A stretch of DNA of 64,000 bases from Xiphophorus maculatus (lineage: Eukaryota > Chordata > Actinopteri > Cyprinodontiformes > Poeciliidae): assembly GCF_002775205.1 (NCBI RefSeq), contig NC_036453.1, positions 3,995,103 through 4,059,102 on the forward strand, read 5' to 3'. This document shows, piece after piece, positions 56,065 through 64,000 of this stretch. Below the pieces are notes generated by a model. It saw only the letters and a program-made list of their open reading frames with translations. It had not been told where the DNA came from and searched no databases. Position numbers and translations under genes: made by a program. How positions within the stretch are numbered: position 1 is the first letter of the stretch; every line of letters begins with the position of its first letter.

Positions 56065-57048
56065 AAAACTAGTAACATGCATTGTTCTTGAGGGAGGATG
56101 GATGGGGAAATACAAATTAACATCTGAACCCAGACAAGCTCGTTTCTTTTTTCTCTTTTGGCTTAGTCTAATATTTTATTTTTAATCAGTTTGTTGCATT
56201 ATAGTATTTGGAGAGGTAAATCTGAATGATTCTTCCGTTTGACTTTCTGAATGCATTTAGCACATAAAGGGCCAGTCAGTATTTTATTCAGAATGCTATT
56301 GATTATTTTCTATTTATGCAACTTGTTCACGTGACTTCACAGATTTCAGTAAACTATTCAGTGTTGCTTTCTGACTCACCTACATTCACAGGGTCTCTAA
56401 CTGTTTTGCATACAAACCGTTTTTATGCATTGAAGTACAGAAGTATTTTCCTACCAACTTTGGTGGAAAGAATTACTCGGAAAAAAATATAAGCTGCAAC
56501 TTTACTTACACGTTTACAGTGGATTCTGGGAATACCTCTAACATTGTACCTTGAGTTGGAAACATTTTTCTCCTACATTCATAACCCATTGGTTAGAGAA
56601 GACGCTCCTCGACATTTGATTCATATTAAATATGCTGGAGTTCAATCCAAATGGTTTGGGGTGACATTTGTGTGCGAAATGGATAACGGGCGTTTGTGAG
56701 TTTATGTATGGGTCTAAGTTTCTTCTGTTTAATGTACAAACACAGCTAAGCAGAGCCTCTTGTCATTTTCTGAGGCGCTGCCCTCCAAATGACCAAATCT
56801 TTATTTTGTTACTCTCAGAATTATAATTCCATAGGTTTTAGTTTAATATTTTATTAGTTGTAAGGTTATGATAAAATAAAACTGCATTTAAAGTGATTTA
56901 GTTTACTTGAATCATGTTTTTTTCATTTTCCTTCAACACAGATCTTTTGATTTGATTGCTGTATATTTTCTGTACTTCATTCAACAATAAATTAAATTAT
57001 AACATCAAACAGTTGGGTTTCATATTTTTGTTTATGTGTATTTTATGA

Positions 57049-57212
57049 CTGTGACAGACTGGCGACCTGTCCAGGGTGTATCCTGCCTCTCGCCTGGAAC
57101 GTTAGCTGGAGATAAGCACCAGTTGTGCTGGTGCCTATCTCCCAATTGTCTCTTACACCCATTAGAGACAAGGGTGTAAGAAAATGGATGGATGGATGGA
57201 TGGATGGAAGGT
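57049..57212 (+). mobile_element. 3' tail of a V-SINE-like copy with ATGG microsatellite
   Basis: Reads GTGACAGACTGGCGACCTGT, CCAGGGTGTATCCTGCCTCT and CGCCTGGAACGTTAGCTGGA, then the L2-type end and an ATGG repeat (57184-57208). Same family as 48596-48999. The part from 57108 to 57180 is expanded by fold-back repeats compared with the usual tail. Confidence 0.7.
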
Positions 57213-57544
57213 GTATTTTATGACTTATCTACATGCTTACCAGTAATTTTAACAATACTGACAAATTGAAGTAACATAAACAATTAAAAAACATTTAAAA
57301 ATGTTCTATAACATGTAAAAGATGTAAAAGATTTAAAATAGGTTGCCTCACATCAAGTGTTAATGCTTATGTAATATATTCAGTGTTTTGTAATTTGTGT
57401 ATATGGTTTAATTTGTTTTGCTTTTGTGTAATTGCGTTGTTATGTGTTGCAGATTTCTTCCCAGATCACTCTGGCAAATGAAATCTGGATCTAAGTGGGT
57501 TTTTACTGGCTACATTAAGGGGAGAAAGAAAATCTAGTGAGCAC

Positions 57545-57840
57545 CATGGTGAGGTTCAAGGAGCATTCTGAGCCTTTAAAAAAACTGATTGTAGTAGCTA
57601 TGAGCTTGGTAGAGAGATCTTTAAACAAGTTGATATCTGCCGCTTCACTGTATGGAAAATAACCTACAAGTGGAGAATATTCAAAACAACTACCAACATG
57701 CCCAGGTCTGGCTTCCCAAACAGGTTCACCTCAAAAGCAGAATGCAATATTCTAAAAGGAGTCTCATAAACAAAGCCATGGTTTGTTTGGCTTTGACCAC
57801 ATTGGTCTTTCTCTTGACCAATGTGCAAGAGAAAGATCCA
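57545..57840 (+). mobile_element. Tc1-like transposase N-terminal remnant
   Basis: The plus strand encodes MVRFKEHSEPLKK, FTVWKITYKWRIFKTTTNMP and a short GFPNRF piece, matching the helix-turn-helix region of Tc1 transposases (EHSEQLRKKIV and KWRKHGTVVNLPRSGRP). Frames are broken and the catalytic part is absent. An interleaved hairpin pair lies at 57798-57836. Confidence 0.6.
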
Positions 57841-59037
57841 TGAAAAAGTATCAAAGTGTCAGAGTGAAGACATAGTAACATACATGTTTGCTACACGTTT
57901 TAGCTTCATAAATAAAACTACAAAGCTAATTTTGCTAGCTCGCCAGTTAGTACTGCAGTAAATATCACTGATATTTATTTTAATATTACACAGAGTTGGA
58001 GAGAGGACTCAGAAATTGTGGTCAAGTAACAGTTGTAATGTACTTAAAATGTTTATAAATTAGACAGGAACGTGGCTATAGCTAGTTCTAAGCTTGTAGC
58101 TTGTTTATTGTTGTCTTAGCAACCCCATACCAACTGTCATAACAGTTAGTTACCGATACCTACCAAGATGGCTTCTGTCAGCTACAAAGAACCCAGCAAG
58201 GTGACGTCACATGAGAACTATAAATAGAAAAGCAACAGCCTGTTACCATGAAGTCTGAATGCAGGCAGACATTAGTCATCAGGAGCTAATCCTGCAACTT
58301 TTGGATTAAGAAATGTAACTGATGTTACTCTTTGATCCATTATGTATTTTCAATTTATAAGAAAAGGCAAATTACTTCTGTAAAGGGTTAAATCTAATCA
58401 GACTTGGTTTGTTAATTATGCAGGGTGCTAATTTCATAAACATTGTGGGGTTAGGGGGGTCTTAGATACATTTCCTTAACTTTAGCCAATATCTTTAAAA
58501 ACATATTTTGCGATTAAAGTTACTCTAGCAATGTTTGAATAACTCGCTCGTCATGACAACTAAGTTAAAAATATTTTGTTTACATTTTCACAATTTAAAG
58601 AAAAACTAATCCAAACACTTCAAGGAGGTTACAGTTACTGCAAATAAATGGGAGGTCTAAACTTTCCATACAATCTGAAAAGGAAAACGACCACAAATAC
58701 TGCCTACTAAACAGAGACCTGGATCAGGAAGTACCAGAATGTGATGCTCAGTAGCTTCTTCAGGAGAAAACAAAGCAGCTATCCAGTTCCTGTCATTTCA
58801 GGGGGTTTTTCCACCCACAGTCAAGACATTTTACCAGATAATATTTTAGGTGAGTAGCATTTAAAATATCTGGGTCCAGATTGAATATTCAGTCTCCACT
58901 TCTACACACTGTTAAGAACAGAAGCTGCTCTGAGATATGAAGGATGAAAGATTGTCATATCCATTACCACAAATTATGACCATAAATGAAAACTGTTAAC
59001 ATAAGAAGTTCTTTCCTGTTCAGTAAAAAACTCCAGT

Positions 59038-60634
59038 ATGTTGCAAATGGGAAAACTCTTGACCTCACCTTCAAGATGCCCTTCGGAACCATCTGTCAGA
59101 CCAGGAGGAGGTGATCAAAGCACCAGTTTTGTCATTCCACCATCAGAGATAGGTAACAATAGTAATAATAATAATAATATTAATGCTAATTTACATGTTA
59201 ATGTGATACAGTGGATATAAGAAATGTATCGTACTCTGATTAAAATGTCAGGTTTTGTGAAGTAAAGAAAAACGATAAAGTGATAGTTGGTCATTTTTTG
59301 CTAACCATTGTTTTAGCTAAAAGATGCAAAGAAGAAAAATCATGAAAATCCTGCTAGGACAGCTAATCTTTGTTTAAGTTTATTTGAATCTCTATAATTG
59401 ACAGTAGTTGTGTGCCCTAGGAAACTAAATGTTGGAATTAATTCAGAAGGTGGTACAACAAAGAGTTTGTTTCAGGATGTAAATGACATTTGTTTGTTTT
59501 TTAGTTAAGTAATATATGTCAATAAATGAGGGAAAAGTTCTGAATGATTTATGGTAGTCTAATTTTTTTCATCACATAAACCTGCCATTTTAACACAGGT
59601 GTGATGTAATAGTGCTTATAAAATTGTGGTTGTATAATTAGCCACTGTTAGGATTGTGTGTTAGAGTTTTTAAAAGTGGCTCTAACTGCATTACGATGAT
59701 TGGATGTAAATACCTCAAATCTTTTCCTCAGATTTTAAACCTAACCAGTTTATCCAAGAGAACGGACGGGTCAAACGGCCAATGAATGCCTTTCTAGTGT
59801 GGGCTCGCATCCACAGAGAGGCATTGCAAAAAGCCTTTCCAGGAAGAACCAGCAATGCCATCAGTGTTCAGCTAGGAAATGAGTGGTATAAGCTCAGTAA
59901 GGACCAGAAGAGGCCCTACTTTGAAGTAGCTGACAAGCTGAAGAAGATGCACAGACTGTACTTCCCTGGTATGAACATTACATGTCTGTCTGACAGTGGA
60001 TTTGAATGGCTTATGTTAATTATTGAATCTACAATCACCTCATCTTCTAGTCAAGTATTCTGTGAAAGACATTTGATGACGTAACTCTTGATTATAACTC
60101 ATGTTGCCTCTGACTGTCGTACCAGATTATGAGTATCGCCCGCGGAAGAGAAAAGACACAAGGCAAGCTTTCGAAGGGAAATATGACCAAACATCAGGAC
60201 AACAGCAGGACTCAAATATTCACTGTATTGGCTCACAGAGTATGCCTTCAGGTCAGCCCAGGTTCCTGGACCCTGTTCTATTTACCCCATCTCCTGTGCC
60301 TCAACCAGTCTCCTCCAACATCTATTTGCCCTTTAACACCCATAATCAAGCAACCATGTACCGTATGGGCCAGAGCCAGAGTTTAAGGTTAGGTGTAAAG
60401 TTTCTGATTGCCATATTTTACACATCTTGTTTTCAATGTATTTAGATACTTGCCAGTCAATAAATCACAGATTTAAATTTATTTTTCAAATACTTTTTCA
60501 GGCCCGGATTTGAAAGAAGCTGGATGGAGGAGATGAAAAACATTGGCCAAAGTGACTGGCATGGTGGAGCTTTGAGCCCGTTTATCTTTGATGGTTATTC
60601 CGTACAGAGTTATTATTCACCTGGTTTTATCTAA
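59038..60634 (+). CDS. sox30: SRY-box transcription factor 30
   Basis: A germline HMG-box factor needed for spermiogenesis in mammals. Exons: 59038-59152, 59732-59968, 60126-60387 and 60502-60634; 248 residues from the first ATG in this exon. The HMG box spans [40 protein letters not shown] and [19 protein letters not shown], with the SOX30-type WARIHR and SVQLG motifs, then [11 protein letters not shown]. The C-terminus ends [14 protein letters not shown]. The first exon begins after a TGTTCAG acceptor (about 59024) and upstream sequence stays open in frame, so more 5' coding exons may exist; human SOX30 is about 750 residues. Position beside clint1 matches human 5q33. AATAAA at 60789-60794. 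Confidence 0.9.
59154..59188. repeat. AAT trinucleotide microsatellite in sox30 intron
   Basis: AATAGTAATAATAATAAT run just after the donor of the first sox30 exon listed. Confidence 0.8.
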
Positions 60635-61199
60635 GAAGTCAGCGTTGGCTGGAACATAATTTCAGTGTTGGCTGATGTCACATCTCAACAAGACTAAACA
60701 ATGAGGGGAGTTTATAAGCCAGCATCCAGAAGACATTAGCAGAGAAACATTGGGACCACAATTTAGATGGGCTGTATCCATGTATTTAAATAAAATGTTC
60801 ACTAATACATGGTGCATACACTTTTTTTTATATCAAAATGTCTTACTATATATGCTCAAATTTCCTGAATCTTGAATTTTTTTTCTTTTATGTTTTTTAG
60901 GAGAAATACTGAATGGTCACCGAATGACTTTAGGGCAAGTCATTCAATCGTGGCTAGATTTTAAATAAAATATCTTAACTTTGAAGATAGAGGTTGGATA
61001 TATTTTGAAGTGTATTTTCAACCAAAGTTTCTCTGGTAACTATAATTGACCCGTACAAACTTTTAATGCTTGTATTTAAATGTACGTATATGAAAATACA
61101 CAACAAAGTCAGCACTTATACAGCAAGAAAAATTAGCAGAACAACCTATGTTTAAAATCATTAGCTCCACGCTGAACAAAGATGAACTGATAAAAGAAG

Positions 61200-61360
61200 G
61201 CCAATAAACGTTTAGCTGAAGGATCGCGAGAAAATTTGTGTCCAATCGCAGAGCGCACAGCTTGAACTGGACCGTTATGGACGGCAACGATCAACCAATA
61301 GAAACGTGTGATTACCTTTTGGGGGCGTTTCCAGGAAGAAAGCGGTTACACTTTCCTGTA
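61200..61360 (+). promoter_or_regulatory. tcerg1: tcerg1 promoter and 5' UTR region
   Basis: CpG-enriched stretch with CCAATCGCAGAG (about 61241) and AACCAATAGAAACG (about 61293), two CCAAT-type motifs, and no TATA box, about 65-120 bases upstream of the first coding exon. The distance from the sox30 poly(A) signal is under 600 bp. Confidence 0.45.
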
Positions 61361-64000
61361 ATGGCGGACCAGACAGAGAGCGAAACTCTTGGGTTTAACG
61401 ACAACAGGTCAGATATGAGAAAAAACCGAGTTTCCAGCAAAATGGTTAAAGTGTAATATTAAATACAAATGCAGATTTTATATGCACCTGGTCGGGGATG
61501 TCTACGACTGAGACTTTTGGCGTTTTTAGTTGTGAGTGTAGCCACGGCAGCTAACTAGCCTGTAGCTAACTAGCCTTATTTTGCGCCTCTCCGTCTATAA
61601 CACGCGGAACAGACACTTTCCTAATAATTAAACGACTGTTTAGACCAGAGCCCTGTCTTATGTTCACACAAGAGGCATATTTACATTTAAAAGCTTGTTA
61701 GATAAATCACGTAAGATGTTTAGGTAAACAGCAGTCCGCTCTGTATATTGAATGAACGGGGTGGCTATTAGCCTGACTAGCAAGAGGCGACAATCACAAC
61801 ATGATTGATTTTTGTTCATGATTATTATGACCCGAAAGCATTCAGCATATAAATGTGTTTGTTAATAGACTACATTACTATAAACACATAAAACAAAAAA
61901 GCTCACATACACGTATAAACATGTGTAGTTTATACCGATATAACACCAATTTTAAAATATTCCTAGAGGCTATTGTTGGCTTTTTGGTTCATGGTGAATT
62001 GCACTGCTGCACTGTTTGCAGATTTAACATGGTAGAAATTCTGTGAAGATACAGAAGTGATCGGAATAAATAATACTGATTTTAGCTGATTGTAATTTCT
62101 CTTGAAGAAATTGTAGAAACATTTTGGATAATAAAAACCTAAATTTATTTATTTTGGAAATAAATGTCTATGGTAAGATAGTTAATGTCTGCATCAGTCA
62201 GGTTATTGAACATAGGTATGTATAAATATGTCCCGATGAAAAAGAATTAAAGCAAACCTCCTTATCTTACTTTTGCTTGTTGTTTTTTATGGTACACCTG
62301 TATCTCTAAATGGGCACCACATCTCAGCAGTCTGCATTAAACAGCTCCACATAGAACTAGATTTTACTAATTTTTCAAAATAAACCAAGAATAAAGTTGA
62401 CTTTTCAAACTGTTTTTATATTGATGTTTTGCACAGTCAGCAGCATTACTGAGTAAATCCATGGCATTGCTAACTGTAAACATCAGTGTTTTACTTGAGA
62501 ATGTAGCCACGGCAGCTAACTAGCCTTATGTTGCGCCTCTCCGTCTATAACACGCGGAACAGACACTTTCCTAATTATAAAACGACTGTTTAGACCAGAG
62601 CCCTGTCTTATGTTCACACAAGAACATAAGACAGAACATGAGGTAATTGGGCCATTACCTCAGTTGATTGAAATAAATTTTTCAAACTACTGCCAGTGTT
62701 GCCTAAAGCACAATTGTACATGACAAATAGAAGAAAGGAGCTTTGGTGTAATACTTATAGCTTAATAATTGTTGCTTAAATGCCAGCGTGCATCTGTAGA
62801 AAACAAAGTTTGCTTCCTGGAAGCCTTTGTTCTTCTTCTAACATCATCTTTCAGACTCGTCACCGATACTGAAAATGGCAAACCACCTTCACACATTTGC
62901 ATTCTTAGTATGGTGCACCTCTAATTTTTTTTTTGTATTGTGCATTGAAGAGCTGCAGCTTGAAACATTAAAATCCTTTACTTTATTGACCAGAATGGCG
63001 CAGCAGGCGGTGCGGTTCCGCAGTCCTGCGCCTGCCACTGCCCCTGCACCTACCCCAGCCCAGTCCCCAGTTTTACGAGGCCCTCCGCCACTGCTTAGGC
63101 CACCGCCGCCTCCATTTGGCATGATGAGGGGCCCGCCGCCAAGACCCCCATTTGCCCGACCTCCCTTTGACCCAAACATGCCGCCTATTCCACCACCTGG
63201 AGGCATGCCACCACCCATCGGACCTCCTCACCTCCAGGTGAATGTTTTACATATTTCTGCAACATTAGCACATCTTTCTGTCGTAGTGTATGCCATATTT
63301 CACAGTCATTATAACTGTATTACGCCATGTTACATATTGATTTCATGTTATACGTTCGGAGAGCTATTTTGTTTTCCAACATCCGGCCACAGATGTAGCA
63401 CATCGCTTTGTTATTCAGTTGATGCAAAATCTATTCATTTTCTATTTGAAAGGACGGTTGATGCTAGTTATTACACCAAGATATCCAGCGGTTTCTTTTT
63501 CACTTTTTATATTTGCAGTTTAATGCAATTGTAAAATGTTGTTAGAACAGTTGCAGGGAATTAACAGGTGTAGTTTTCTTACTGTTTGTATAATTTTTAG
63601 TAGTAATTTTCAAAAAGAAAGAAACAGTGAACAGACACTAATAATGCTTTTTGTGGTTACCTCTCTTTAAATCTAACAGGTTCAGCTTTTAGAAGACTTC
63701 TGCTCATATGATATGACTTAGCATGTTTGATGATCTCTCTAGCTTTTACAATAATTGATTCTTTAATGCAGGGAGACTTTCTTTAAATGAGTCCATGAAG
63801 CGTCAGCCGCTGTGAATTATTCTTGAACTAATTTTCAAACCTGCATATTTTCTGTTTGCTACAAATGTATGTTTTGTTGTGATAGAAAGTCTGAAAGCCA
63901 AATGCATTGTTGCATCTTCTTCTACAGAGGCCTCCTTTCCTTCCTCCTCCCATTGGCAACTTGCCGCCTCCTCCAGGGATGCTGTTTCCTCCTGGGATGC
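61361..64000 (+). CDS. tcerg1: transcription elongation regulator 1 (CA150), 5' part
   Basis: TCERG1 is a nuclear WW- and FF-domain protein that links splicing factors to the phosphorylated CTD of RNA polymerase II. Exons visible: 61361-61407 (MADQTESETLGFNDN), 62994-63237 and 63928 to the window end, phases consistent. The second exon reads MAQQAVRFRSPAPATAPAP, then VLRGPPPLLRPPPPPFGMMR, RPPFARPPFDPNMPPIPPPG and GMPPPIGPPHLQ, and the third RPPFLPPPIGNLPPPPG and MLFPPGM, matching the Pro-rich N-terminus of human TCERG1 (MAQQQALRFRGP and GPPPLMRPPPPFGMMRGPPP). WW and FF domains lie beyond the edge. An upstream open frame from 62875 is intronic read-through and is not the start. Intron 1 holds a duplicated block. 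Confidence 0.93.
61537..61673. repeat. duplicated block in tcerg1 intron 1, copy 1
   Basis: Direct repeat of 62502-62623, about 960 bp apart. Starts TGTAGCCACGGCAGCTAACT and ends CTTATGTTCACACAAGA. This copy has an extra 16-base tandem unit (TAGCTAACTAGCCTGT type). Identity outside that unit is above 95 percent by eye. Confidence 0.9.
62502..62633. repeat. duplicated block in tcerg1 intron 1, copy 2, ending in a hairpin
   Basis: Second copy of the block at 61537-61673. At its right breakpoint CTGTCTTATGTTC (62603-62615) is followed, after a 6-nt loop, by its exact complement (62622-62634), so the duplication ends in a 13-bp fold-back. Confidence 0.9.

Larger units (their letters stand above)
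54065..59037. other. clint1 3' UTR and clint1-sox30 intergenic region
   Basis: Candidate clint1 poly(A) signals include AATAAA at about 54652 and 56985; the real one is unknown. The stretch holds a CTCF-like site (55668-55681), a palindrome-rich MITE (55687-56064), a SINE tail (57049-57212), a Tc1 remnant (57545-57840) and otherwise AT-rich DNA. Possible 5' exons of sox30 may lie in 58000-59000 but none was recognised. Confidence 0.45.

Noticed and set aside
62875-62993. Upstream part of the long frame before tcerg1 exon 2 as a protein start
   Set aside because: It is intron read-through; the family start and splice phase place the first exon at 61361 and the acceptor at 62993.

Overview
The window looks like teleost fish nuclear DNA, probably a percomorph. 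The genes are spliced and have short vertebrate-type exons with GT-AG introns. Background is AT-rich and carries typical fish repeats: tRNA-derived V-SINE-like copies, Tc1 and hAT remnants and MITEs. All exon structures below were read by hand from splice sites, conserved reading phase and recognised protein sequence. No database search was run.

Left block (1-21,420): the first two coding exons of argininosuccinate lyase (asl, minus strand), a FAM111-type serine protease gene (plus), crcp/RPC9 of RNA polymerase III (plus) and a tyrosylprotein sulfotransferase, tpst1 (plus). The asl-crcp-tpst1 order matches the human 7q11 neighbourhood. Middle block (21,421-41,646): a TMT-type (teleost multiple tissue) opsin gene on the minus strand, convergent with tpst1. 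Right block (43,911-64,000): clint1 (epsinR), sox30 and the 5' end of tcerg1, all plus strand, genes that lie on human 5q.

The most striking feature is in opsin intron 1. This intron is about 17 kb because two large CACTA-like (EnSpm/CMC-type) DNA transposons are nested in it. The outer element A (24,561-40,341) reads on the minus strand. The inner element B (29,877-39,336) reads on the plus strand and sits in A's first intron. Both carry the same two genes: a transposase with C2H2 zinc fingers at its head, then a four-exon SAMD3-like accessory gene with a PB1-like start. Damage is reciprocal. A has a truncated transposase but an open accessory gene. B has an open 894-codon transposase but a frameshifted accessory gene.

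A second recurring theme is short perfect or near-perfect fold-back hairpins (10-17 bp arms, loops of 2-11 nt) at several unrelated places: opsin introns, inside SINE copies, beside a duplication in tcerg1 intron 1, and intergenic DNA. They look like small inverted duplications made by template switching. Other points of interest are a string of short upstream ORFs in the tpst1 leader, TG-tract splice acceptors, a shared poly(A) zone between tpst1 and the opsin, and CTCF-like sites at gene boundaries.
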